In this document: piece by piece, positions 47,601 through 55,690 of the stretch | Layout: each line of letters starts with the position of its first letter | Numbering within the stretch: the stretch's first letter is position 1 | Assembly (NCBI GenBank): GCA_004322045.1 | Contig: SCRN01000031.1 | Span: 1 to 64,000 of the forward strand | Length of the DNA: 64,000 bases | DNA from: Paraburkholderia sp. | GTDB taxonomy: Bacteria > Pseudomonadota > Gammaproteobacteria > Burkholderiales > Burkholderiaceae | Direction of reading: 5' to 3' | Notes under the pieces: generated by a model | The model's input: the letters and a program-made list of their open reading frames with translations, nothing else | What the model was told of the DNA's origin: nothing | Database searches by the model: none | Program-made: the position numbers and the translations under genes

Positions 47601-47739
47601 CGATTCCTCCCATCGGAAATGCAATGAAGTCGGCTGTCTATGCTACGGCAAGTGGCGTGTGTCGGTGGATCGTAAGGCGATGCGATTCGGTGCGCTGCTC
47701 GGCATTCACCGGCGGCGGCCCGGCGTCATTCGCAGTGGC

Positions 47740-49143
47740 TCAAACGATTCCCGTTGCGTAATACACGGCGATGACGAAAAAGACGGCCAGCGTCTTGATC
47801 AGCGTCACGGCGAAGATGTCGCGATAGGACTCCTTGTGCGTGAGCCCCGTCACGGCAAGCAACGTGATGACCGCCCCGTTGTGCGGCAAGGTATCCATGC
47901 CGCCGCTGGCCATCGCGACGACGCGATGCAGCACTTCCAGCGGAATGTGCGCCGCTTCGGCATTCTTGATGAACCAGTCGGACATGGCGGCGAGCGCAAT
48001 GCTCATGCCGCCCGAGGCCGACCCCGTGATGCCCGCGAGCGAACTGACCGAGACGGCGGCGTTCACGAGCGGATTGGGAATCGACTTCAACGCGCCGCCT
48101 ACGACGACGAAGCCGGGCAACGCTGCAATCACGCCGCCGAAGCCATATTCCGAAGCGGTGTTCATCGAAGCGAGCAGTGCGCCGGCGACGGCGCTCTTGG
48201 TGCCGGTCGCGAAGCGCTCGCGCACGCGGTTGAACGCGGTGAGCACGACTAGGACGATACCGGCGATCAGCGCGCCTTCGACCGACCAGACGGCGACGAC
48301 CGTTTTGACCGTCGCCGATAGCGGCGTATGCACGCCGGGCAACACCTCGGGCGGCACGGTATAGGTGCCCGCGCCGTACCACTGCGGAATCAGCTTGGTC
48401 AACGCGAAGTTCGCGACGCCCACGAGCACGAGCGGCGCAATGGCGAGCAGCGGGTGAGGCAGCGTTGCCGTGCCCATATGTTCGGGTTCGTTCACGAGCG
48501 AGTCGCCATACCCTTCGCCTTTGGCGAGGGCCGAGCGGCGACGCCACTCCAAGTACGTGAGGCCCACGGCGAGGATGAACAGCGAGCCGATCGTGCCGAG
48601 CCCGGGCGCCGCCCATCCTGTCGTTTTAAAGAAGGCGCTCGGAATGATGTTCTGGATTTGCGGCGTGCCGGGCAGCGAATCCATCGTGAACGAGAACGCG
48701 CCCAGGGCGATCGCACCCGGCATGAGGCGCTTCGGTATGCCGCTTTGACGGTAAAGCTCGGCCGCGAACGGATAGACCGCGAACACGACGACGAACAACG
48801 ACACGCCGCCATACGTCAGTAGCGCGCAGACCGCGACGATGACCGCATTGGCGCGGCCTCGGCCGATGTAGCGAATGGCCGCCGCCACGATCGCTTCGGA
48901 GAAGCCGGCGAGCTCGATCACCTTGCCGAAGACGGCGCCGAGCAGGAAGACGGGGAAATACAGTTTGACGAAGCCGACCATCTTCTCCATGAAGATGCCG
49001 GTGAACACGGGGGCGACCGCGCTGGGGTCGGTCAGCAGCACCGCCGCGAGGGCGGCGATCGGTGCAAACAGAATGACGCTGTAGCCGCGGTAGGCGGCGA
49101 ACATCAAGAACGCCAATGCGGCAAGAACGATGACGAACGACAT
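47740..49143 (-). CDS. GntP-family permease (gluconate / hydroxybutyrate type)
   Basis: This 467-residue membrane protein has ~12 helices with GntP features: VAVCALLTYGGVSLFVVVFA, DSLPGTPQIQNIIPSAFF, GSASGGMSIALAAMSDWF and MDTLPHNGAVITLLAVTGLT. The family imports gluconate, D-3-hydroxybutyrate or similar acids. A well-formed sigma-54 promoter lies ~60 bp upstream, and a sigma-54 activator is divergently encoded. That pairing is usual for hydroxybutyrate-type permeases. Confidence 0.85.
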   Translation of the reverse strand: MSFVIVLAALAFLMFAAYRGYSVILFAPIAALAAVLLTDPSAVAPVFTGIFMEKMVGFVKLYFPVFLLGAVFGKVIELAGFSEAIVAAAIRYIGRGRANAVIVAVCALLTYGGVSLFVVVFAVYPFAAELYRQSGIPKRLMPGAIALGAFSFTMDSLPGTPQIQNIIPSAFFKTTGWAAPGLGTIGSLFILAVGLTYLEWRRRSALAKGEGYGDSLVNEPEHMGTATLPHPLLAIAPLVLVGVANFALTKLIPQWYGAGTYTVPPEVLPGVHTPLSATVKTVVAVWSVEGALIAGIVLVVLTAFNRVRERFATGTKSAVAGALLASMNTASEYGFGGVIAALPGFVVVGGALKSIPNPLVNAAVSVSSLAGITGSASGGMSIALAAMSDWFIKNAEAAHIPLEVLHRVVAMASGGMDTLPHNGAVITLLAVTGLTHKESYRDIFAVTLIKTLAVFFVIAVYYATGIV

Positions 49144-49205
49144 CGAGTCTCCAAGTTGTGATTGTGGGTGCTAGCGAGCGCCGAAAAAGCGCAGGCAGCC
49201 GGCAT

Positions 49206-49221
49206 TGCAGGTTTCGTGCCA
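49206..49221 (-). promoter_or_regulatory. Sigma-54 (-24/-12) promoter of the GntP permease gene
   Basis: Read on the minus strand, the sequence is TGGCACGAAACCTGCA. It matches the consensus TGGCACR-N4-TTGCW with one mismatch (C for the first T of the -12 box). The invariant GG and GC are present with correct spacing. It lies 63-78 bases upstream of the permease start. Confidence 0.8.
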
Positions 49222-49296
49222 TTGCCGCTCGCCGCGCGCGCGGCGTGGGATGTTCTCGCATTTGCGCGCGAAACCGGTTCTATATGTGCATTGGTT

Positions 49297-49389
49297 TCTC
49301 TAAATAGAGACGATATGGGTGGGAGAACCATGGAGAAATTCCGGAAAGTCATTGGGAATAGGCGATTTGGCGTTGTCTCTATTCTGAGA
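49297..49389. promoter_or_regulatory. Two inverted repeats, candidate upstream activator sites
   Basis: TCTCTA-AA-TAGAGA (49,297-49,310) and a related TCTC-TATTCT-GAGA (49,376-49,389) lie 75-185 bp upstream of the -24/-12 promoter. This is where enhancer-binding proteins usually bind. The regulator encoded at 49,506 is the likely ligand. Confidence 0.5.
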
Positions 49390-49505
49390 TATGCTGTCTC
49401 CGATTCGAGAATGGGCGCGGCGGGATGCCGCGCCAACGCAATGCCGCGTACCGGCGACGAACGCGCGCGCCGCGCACTGCGCCACTAGGGCCACTAGGAC
49501 TTGGG

Positions 49506-50972
49506 ATGATGACGGACCTCATCGGCGTGCCGGCCGATTACAACGCGATCCTGCGGCGCGCCATGGATTCGCTGTTTCGCACCTTCGAAAACGTCAGCGA
49601 AGGCACGCTGATCGTCGATGCCGATGCCCGCATCGTTTGGATCAACGAGCGTTACGCTGCGCGGTTCGGCTTCACCGATAGCCAGCAGGCGATCGGCCTC
49701 GATTGCGAATCGGTCATCCCGAACAGCCTGATGCGCGAAGTCGTGCAAACGGGCAAGCCGATCCTGCTCGATGTGCTCGAGAACGGGCGCGAGCCGCTCG
49801 TCGTGACGCGCTTGCCGCTCAAAGACGAGGCCGGCAGGACGGTGGGGGCGGTCGGCTTTGCGTTGTTCGATGAAATGAAGTCGCTGACGCCGTTGTTCTC
49901 CCACTATTCGCGCGTGCAAGAAGAGCTGATCGCGGCGCGCCAATCGCTCGCGCAGGCGAGGCGCGCCAAGTACACGCTGGCGAGCTTCGTCGGCACGAGC
50001 GCGGCGAGTCTCGAAGTCAAACGCCAGGCGCGCCGCGCTTCGTACGTCGATTCGCCCGTGCTGCTGCTGGGCGAAACGGGCACGGGCAAAGAGTTATTGG
50101 CCCATGCGATTCATGGCACGTCAGTGCGTGCGAAAGGCCCGCTCGTCACGGTCAACGTGGCCGCGATTCCCGATACGTTGCTCGAAGTCGAGTTCTTCGG
50201 GGCGGCGCCCGGCGCCTACACCGGCGTCGAACGGCGCGGTCGAGTGGGCAAGTTCGAGCTGGCCAACGGGGGCACGTTGTTTCTGGACGAGATCGGCGAT
50301 ATGCCCTTGCCGTTGCAAGGCAAATTGCTGCGCGTGTTGCAGGACCAGGAGTTCGAGCCGCTCGGCTCGAACCGTATCGTACGCACCGACGTGCGCATCG
50401 TGGCGGCCACATCGGCCGACCTGCCTGCGCTCGTCGCCGCCGGCCGCTTTCGCGCCGATTTGTTTTATCGGCTCAACGTTCTGACGATTCACGCGCCTCC
50501 GTTGCGGGCGCGCCGCTCGGACATCGAGGCGTTGGCCTACGCGGTCCTGGAGGATCTTTCCACACCGGGCCGAGGCGGGCATGGCCGACACTTCGAATTG
50601 CAAGACGACGCATTGCGCCTGTTGGCGGCGCACGATTGGCCCGGCAATGTGCGCGAGTTGCGCAATACGCTCGAGCGCGCGGTCATGCTGTCCGACTCGG
50701 AGCGGATCGACGCGCGCACGCTTGCACCCTTTATCGGCGCAGCGTCGTTGCCGGCGGCGGCATTCGCCGCCGCCGCGGACGGGCTCGATTCCGCGGGCGC
50801 ACCGGCATGCGCCGTCGATTCCTATGCCCAAGCGATGGCCGATTTCGAACGGCGTTTCTTGAGCGATGCGCTCCGCGCAACAGGCGGCCGGGTGGCCGAA
50901 GCCGCCGCTCGGATCGGAATGGGACGCGCCACGCTTTATAAAAAGATCGCGGCGCTCGGGATCGCAGTTTGA
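49506..50972 (+). CDS. PAS-containing sigma-54-dependent activator (enhancer-binding protein)
   Basis: This 488-residue regulator has an N-terminal PAS domain (~20-125), an AAA+ domain (Walker A GETGTGKE 189-196; Walker B TLFLDEIGD, 257-265; R-finger region) and a C-terminal Fis-type helix-turn-helix (RVAEAAARIGMGRATLYKKI). The sigma-54 contact loop GAFTGA reads GAYTGV (236-241). It probably activates the divergent GntP permease promoter in response to a PAS ligand. I chose the ATG at 49,506. Confidence 0.88.
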   Translation: MMTDLIGVPADYNAILRRAMDSLFRTFENVSEGTLIVDADARIVWINERYAARFGFTDSQQAIGLDCESVIPNSLMREVVQTGKPILLDVLENGREPLVVTRLPLKDEAGRTVGAVGFALFDEMKSLTPLFSHYSRVQEELIAARQSLAQARRAKYTLASFVGTSAASLEVKRQARRASYVDSPVLLLGETGTGKELLAHAIHGTSVRAKGPLVTVNVAAIPDTLLEVEFFGAAPGAYTGVERRGRVGKFELANGGTLFLDEIGDMPLPLQGKLLRVLQDQEFEPLGSNRIVRTDVRIVAATSADLPALVAAGRFRADLFYRLNVLTIHAPPLRARRSDIEALAYAVLEDLSTPGRGGHGRHFELQDDALRLLAAHDWPGNVRELRNTLERAVMLSDSERIDARTLAPFIGAASLPAAAFAAAADGLDSAGAPACAVDSYAQAMADFERRFLSDALRATGGRVAEAAARIGMGRATLYKKIAALGIAV

Positions 50973-51085
50973 AGAAAGTAGGGCGATGGGTCTCATAACG
51001 AGACATTTACCCGATCGCATCGGCGTTATGCCATGGCATACTCCGGCCATTCGAAAAAGAACGTCAGGCCAAAGGAGCTCGTTCA

Positions 51086-51364
51086 ATGCAATGCACGTCT
51101 TGGTTTCAATTGCCCGCTAGAGCGTTGGCGCGCGCGATGACTGCTGCGTCGCTGGGTGCAGTCATGCTGACAGGGTGCGGCGGCAGCGCTCCGCTCTTCA
51201 CGCGCGACGGGCGTCCCACGACAGCCGTCCAATGTTCGGCCGCCGGTCCTTGGGCGAACTGCATGGATCATGCACGCGGCATCTGCCAGAGCGATATCGA
51301 CGTCATCGATCAATCGAGCCAAGGCGGCGTCAATAAGTTATTGTTTGCTTGCAAGGCCAAATGA
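51086..51364 (+). CDS. Small lipoprotein, hypothetical
   Basis: This 92-residue protein has a lipoprotein signal with lipobox LTGC (Cys ~31, AVMLTGCGG). The mature part has three more Cys (VQCSAAGPWANCMDHARGIC) that could form disulfides. No family recognised. Confidence 0.65.
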   Translation: MQCTSWFQLPARALARAMTAASLGAVMLTGCGGSAPLFTRDGRPTTAVQCSAAGPWANCMDHARGICQSDIDVIDQSSQGGVNKLLFACKAK

Positions 51365-51541
51365 GTTGCAGGCATTAGCCGTGGCAGGCGTGTATCACGC
51401 AGCGGCCGAAGATCGCCGAGGTCCATAGCTTGCTCGTGCCTTTTGCGATAGCAGCTTCAGCGATTGCACTTTTGCGCGAAAAGGCAGTCTGAACGCTGTG
51501 ACCGTCACCCAATCAATCAAGTCTTATCAACCAGGAGGCGA

Positions 51542-51850
51542 ATGTCTATGGCAACATACCGGCAGTTGACCGAGCAGCTTGCAAAAGTTCAAGCTCAAAT
51601 GGAAGCCGCGCGCGGAAAGGAGCTGGCCAGCGCCATCGATCACATCAAGGCGCAGATCGCGGAATACGGCATTACGGCCGAAGAGCTCGGATTTTCTTCC
51701 AGCAAGCGCACTGCATCGCGCAAGACGGGCGGATCGGGCGGTTTGCCCCCGAAGTACCGCGATCCCAAGACCGGCAAGACGTGGACGGGGCGCGGCCGAG
51801 CCCCGGCGTGGCTCGGCAAGCGGCGCGAGAAATTCCTGATCGAGCAATAA
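51542..51850 (+). CDS. H-NS family nucleoid protein
   Basis: This 102-residue protein has an N-terminal coiled-coil oligomerisation region (residues ~5-45) and the H-NS DNA-binding loop YRDPKTGKTWTGRGRAPAWL (the consensus TWTGRGRxP core is intact). It is a DNA-bridging silencer of AT-rich or foreign DNA. AGGAGG precedes the ATG at 51,542. Confidence 0.92.
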   Translation: MSMATYRQLTEQLAKVQAQMEAARGKELASAIDHIKAQIAEYGITAEELGFSSSKRTASRKTGGSGGLPPKYRDPKTGKTWTGRGRAPAWLGKRREKFLIEQ

Positions 51851-52026
51851 GCCCGCGTAAAGTCAGCGGCCAGCGCAACTCACGCCCACCGGGACGACAG
51901 CCGAACCGAATTCGCCCAAGCGTTTTTCGTTCGGCATCTGATCGCATGAAGAAAGGGTGTCCATGACGTTGGAGCAATTGCTGGAACGGGCCGCGAGCAA
52001 CTGCCCGGTCCCTTCTATCTTTGAAT

Positions 52027-52986
52027 ATGCATAAAGTCATCTACGATACGGATCCCGGCGTCGACGACGCGTTGGCGCTCGTCTTTCAGGCGCTGCATCC
52101 GCAAATCGAACTGCTCGGCGTGACGAGCGTGTTCGGCAATTCGACGATCGAAATCACCACACGCAATGCGCTTTACTTGGCGGGGCGTTTCGCGCCCGGC
52201 ACGCCCGTTGCGCGCGGTGCGGCTGAGCCTTTGCGGCGTGCGGTGCCTGCGCCTATCGACTGGATTCATGGCAGCGACGGCCTGGGCAATACCGGATTCA
52301 GTTCGAATGATCGAAGCGTGCCCGATCCTCGTCCGGCGCATCGTTTCATCATCGATACCGTGCGCGCGCTGCCGCATGAAGTGACGCTGCTGGCCGTCGG
52401 CCCGCTGACCAACCTTGCGCTTGCGCTCGGCGAAGATCCCGAGATCGCTTCTCTCGTCAAACAGGTGGTCGTGATGGGCGGCGCGTTCGGCACGAACGGC
52501 ATCAACGGCAATGTATCGCCGGCCGCCGAAGCGAACATGCTGGGCGATCCTCATGCAGCCGATATCGTCTTCGGCGCGCAGTGGCCCGTCGCGATCGTTG
52601 GCCTCGACGTGACCGAGCGCACCATCATGACGACGGACTATATGGCTCGGCTGCGCGACGAAGCAGGCGAGGCGGGCCGTTTCGTCTGGGACGTTTCTCG
52701 GCACTACGAAGCATTCCACCAGTCGAGCGCGGGGCTTGCCGGCACCTATGTTCATGATTCGTCGGCCGTCGCGTATCTGCTTGCGCCGCACCTGTACACA
52801 ACGAGAAAAGGGCCGGTGCGCGTGTTGACCGAAGGCATCGCCGCCGGGCACACGCTACAAAAGCCGCTGACGTTTGCCGCGCCGTCGCCCGATTGGGACG
52901 ATCGTCCCGCCTGCGACGTGTGCGTCGAGGTGGACGCGCAAGAGATGCTCGCGCTCTATGCGCGGACGTTGACCGGCAAGGCTTGA
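52027..52986 (+). CDS. Inosine-uridine-preferring nucleoside hydrolase
   Basis: This 319-residue protein has the calcium-binding signature YDTDPGVDDALAL at its start, plus HGSDGLGNTGF and VVMGGAFGTNGINGNVSPAA, with active-site DSSAVAYLL near the end. It hydrolyses the N-glycosidic bond of ribonucleosides to base and ribose for salvage. All catalytic motifs are present. The ATG at 52,027 is preferred over a TTG six bases upstream. Confidence 0.92.
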   Translation: MHKVIYDTDPGVDDALALVFQALHPQIELLGVTSVFGNSTIEITTRNALYLAGRFAPGTPVARGAAEPLRRAVPAPIDWIHGSDGLGNTGFSSNDRSVPDPRPAHRFIIDTVRALPHEVTLLAVGPLTNLALALGEDPEIASLVKQVVVMGGAFGTNGINGNVSPAAEANMLGDPHAADIVFGAQWPVAIVGLDVTERTIMTTDYMARLRDEAGEAGRFVWDVSRHYEAFHQSSAGLAGTYVHDSSAVAYLLAPHLYTTRKGPVRVLTEGIAAGHTLQKPLTFAAPSPDWDDRPACDVCVEVDAQEMLALYARTLTGKA

Positions 52987-53032
52987 ATGCAACCGGGCGT
53001 TGGCGAGCGCGTTGTGTCGGTTCGCCTGGGGC

Positions 53033-53380
53033 TTAAGCCGTTGCGGCCGGTTGCTCAGGGCCGAAGAAAATCACCCACGTGCGGAAATCGCCGGTGAACT
53101 GCTCGAACCGATGCTCGACATGAGCCGGAACGAACAGCAGATCGCCGCTTTGAAACTCGGTGCGCTGCCCCGCGCGCACGAAGACGCCCGAACCCGATGC
53201 AACGATGTACAACTCGTCGCGCGTATGCGGCGACTGCGTATCGATTTTACGCGGTGCGAATAGCTCGACCGACACGTCGGCACGCTGGAACAAGACCGCG
53301 AACGGTTGTGGCAAGCCGGACAGCACATGTGCGGCATCGGTTTGCGCGATGCGCAGCACGTCGTCGGGGATGGGCTTCAT
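53033..53380 (-). CDS. Cupin-domain protein
   Basis: This 115-residue single cupin has strands with HTRDELYIVASGSGVFVRAG and GDLLFVPAHVEHRFEQF, giving the two cupin motifs and metal-binding His/Glu positions. The function is unknown; it may be a small metalloenzyme or binding protein. I chose the ATG at 53,380. It is convergent with the nucleoside hydrolase. Confidence 0.82.
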   Translation of the reverse strand: MKPIPDDVLRIAQTDAAHVLSGLPQPFAVLFQRADVSVELFAPRKIDTQSPHTRDELYIVASGSGVFVRAGQRTEFQSGDLLFVPAHVEHRFEQFTGDFRTWVIFFGPEQPAATA

Positions 53381-53484
53381 CGCAACTCCTGGCGGAGGAA
53401 GGAAGGGGCTTGCGGACATTCTGGGCCGTGCGCCGCCGATCGGCCATGTACAGTTGCACGATATCCTATCGCGCCAGTCCCGCT

Positions 53485-53586
53485 CCCGAAAACCCTCACC
53501 TTAGACCGTGAATGCCGGCCGTTTGCCCCGCTATACAGAAGGCTTGCGGGGCTGGCGATCGGATGTGTCCCGAAAACACTCACCTT
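53485..53586. repeat. Pair of 18-bp direct repeats in intergenic DNA
   Basis: CCCGAAAACCCTCACCTT (53,485-53,502) recurs as CCCGAAAACACTCACCTT (53,569-53,586), one mismatch, starts 84 bp apart. It lies between cupin and TetR genes. Such short units can be parts of dispersed intergenic repeats of Burkholderia-type genomes. Confidence 0.7.
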
Positions 53587-53632
53587 TCGAAGGGCGCGGC
53601 TGCCGAAAGCCCGCGCCATTGGAGCCCGTGCG

Positions 53633-54412
53633 TCACCGCTTACGGCTACGCGGCGCCGACGTCTTCTCCTTGTTCTTGGCGCTGCTCGTCTTACGCATAG
53701 GCGCGCGCGCCTGGCGTTCGACGGCCCACATGTGCAGCAGTGCACGCGTGTTGGCAAAGACCGTTTGTTTGACGAGCTCGATTTTCTCGGCGTCGATCTT
53801 GGACCATCCGAGCAGCGTCATCACGCTGCGCGGCGCCATGTGGAAAGACATGAATTGCCCATGTAGCGCGAGCAAGCGAAGGATGGTGAGCGGATCGTCG
53901 GCAGCGGTGCCGCAGATCTTCGCGACGAGCGCCGTCGCTACTTTGTTCAGCGGCCCGCGCACCCGGCTCTGAAAAATCTCGGTGGCGATGGGCGGCTCTT
54001 GCCCGCCTTGCTCGCGAACGAAGAATAGCTTCAAGGTGGGGGCGGACGGCGTCGTGAGCGCCTTGTCGATCAGCACGTTTTGAATGCCGACGAACGCCTC
54101 GATCAATTCGGCCACGTTCTCCGTCGAGCGCAACGTGTCCGAAGCGTGGCGCACGGCGGGCTCGAATATGACCCATACCTCGGCGGCAAGATGTTCGGCG
54201 CAGGCCTGATAAACGCCTTCCTTGTTCTCGAAGTAGTACTGCAGCGCGGGTGCATTGACGCCCGCGCGCGCGGCAATCTCGCGCGTCGAGGCCGCGACGA
54301 ACCCATGCTCGCCGAACAGTTCGATTGCTGCATGGATGATGCGAAGGCGCGTTTCCTCTCCGCGTGCGTAGCCGCTTTCGGTCGAACGGCGAGGGCGCTT
54401 CGTTTCGCTCAT
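53633..54412 (-). CDS. TetR-family regulator of the efflux operon (CecR-like)
   Basis: This 259-residue protein has an N-terminal TetR helix-turn-helix (RIIHAAIELFGEHGFVAAST; PALQYYFENKEGVYQACAEH), a large C-terminal ligand domain of the DUF1956 type and a basic Lys/Arg tail. It is divergent from the EmrA-EmrB-OMF operon and likely represses it at 54,472-54,501, with induction by an exported drug. Confidence 0.85.
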   Translation of the reverse strand: MSETKRPRRSTESGYARGEETRLRIIHAAIELFGEHGFVAASTREIAARAGVNAPALQYYFENKEGVYQACAEHLAAEVWVIFEPAVRHASDTLRSTENVAELIEAFVGIQNVLIDKALTTPSAPTLKLFFVREQGGQEPPIATEIFQSRVRGPLNKVATALVAKICGTAADDPLTILRLLALHGQFMSFHMAPRSVMTLLGWSKIDAEKIELVKQTVFANTRALLHMWAVERQARAPMRKTSSAKNKEKTSAPRSRKR

Positions 54413-54471
54413 GATTGCTCGTGAATCCTTTCAAACGACTGCGGATAGTACACCCGTCCAAAATATATCAC

Positions 54472-54501
54472 TTGACACAAATTTTCCAACTGGAATAATT
54501 G
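54472..54501 (+). promoter_or_regulatory. Efflux operon promoter with TetR-type palindrome
   Basis: TTGACA (54,472-54,477) and TAATTG (54,496-54,501), 18 bp apart, make a sigma-70 promoter. The spacer holds the palindrome TTCCA-AC-TGGAA (54,484-54,495) with partly symmetric AATT flanks. A repressor bound there would exclude RNA polymerase. Confidence 0.7.
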
Positions 54502-54547
54502 TGGCCGCATCGCTCCCACGCTCCCATAGCCATAGGGTTTCCTGAAC

Positions 54548-55690
54548 ATGTCCACGACTATCGACGCGCGGCCTCGCGGCAGCACGCAGCAAGAGGCCGG
54601 CGCCAATGGCCCACGGCGTGCGCGCAACCGCCGCTGGCTCATCGGTTTGCTGCTCGTCGCGCTGGTCGCGGGTGTGGCTTGGTTCGTCCATTGGTGGACG
54701 GTCGATCGCTTCATCGAAAGCACCGACGACGCCTACCTGAAAGCCGACAACGTGACCGTCGCCCCGAAAATCAGCGGCTACATCACCCAAGTATTCGTGC
54801 GCGACAACGAGACCGTCGCCGCGGGCGCCCCGCTTGTGCGCCTCGATACGCGCCAGTACGAGGCCTCGCTCGCGCAAGCGCAGGCTACGGTCGCCGCCCG
54901 CGAGGCGGATCTCGCGCGAGCTCAAGCCGATTTAAAGCAGCAGCAAGCGGCAGTCGTGCAGGCGCAGGCGCAAGAAGAAGTGGCACGTGTCGCGGCGCGC
55001 CATGCGCAAGACGACGTAGCCCGCTATACGCCGCTCGCGGCTACGGGAGCCGAGACCGGGGAACGACTGGCGAGCCTCGTCAGCACGCGCGATCAAGCGC
55101 GTGCAACGCTTGCAGCCAATGCCGCCGAGGTGCGCTCGGCGCAGACGCAAATCGATGCCACCTCCGCTCAAATCGCGCAAGCCCGCGCGCAGGTGGAAGC
55201 GGCTCGCGCGAGCTTGCGGCAGGCCCAACTCGACGTGAACGACACCACGCTGTATAGCTCGATCGCGGGCCGCATCGGCGATCGATCGGTGCGCGTCGGC
55301 CAATACGTGCAGCCCGGTACGCGTTTGCTGACCGTCGTGCCGGTACAGAGCCTGTATCTCGAAGCGAACTTCAAGGAAACGCAGATCGGCCGCATGCGCC
55401 CGGGGGAGCCGGCCACGCTGCACGTCGATGCCTTGCGCGGCGTCGACTTGCACGGCGTCGTCGATAGTTTTGCGCCCGGAACGGGCTCTCAGTTCGCCTT
55501 GCTGCCGCCGGAGAACGCCACCGGCAACTTCACCAAGATCGTCCAACGCGTGCCGGTGCGGATTCGCGTTCAAGCCGATGCGCAAACGCGCAGCGTACTG
55601 TTGCCGGGCTTGTCGGTGACGGTCGATATCGATACGCGCGGCGCCGCGCCGAAAGATCGGCCCCTCGCCGCCGGTAGCAACCATGGCTGA
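54548..55690 (+). CDS. emrA: HlyD/EmrA-family efflux periplasmic adaptor
   Basis: This 380-residue protein has an N-terminal membrane anchor (RWLIGLLLVALVAGVAWFVH), a biotinyl-lipoyl half motif (TDDAYLKADNVTVAPKISGY), a long alpha-hairpin (~95-215) and beta-barrel domains. It links the inner-membrane pump EmrB to the outer-membrane channel. Its stop overlaps emrB by 8 bases. Confidence 0.88.
   Translation: MSTTIDARPRGSTQQEAGANGPRRARNRRWLIGLLLVALVAGVAWFVHWWTVDRFIESTDDAYLKADNVTVAPKISGYITQVFVRDNETVAAGAPLVRLDTRQYEASLAQAQATVAAREADLARAQADLKQQQAAVVQAQAQEEVARVAARHAQDDVARYTPLAATGAETGERLASLVSTRDQARATLAANAAEVRSAQTQIDATSAQIAQARAQVEAARASLRQAQLDVNDTTLYSSIAGRIGDRSVRVGQYVQPGTRLLTVVPVQSLYLEANFKETQIGRMRPGEPATLHVDALRGVDLHGVVDSFAPGTGSQFALLPPENATGNFTKIVQRVPVRIRVQADAQTRSVLLPGLSVTVDIDTRGAAPKDRPLAAGSNHG

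Noticed and set aside
51963-52034. A 23-codon frame overlapping the nucleoside hydrolase start, possible leader peptide
   Set aside because: It has a plausible start but no attenuator-like structure or codon pattern; too short to support.
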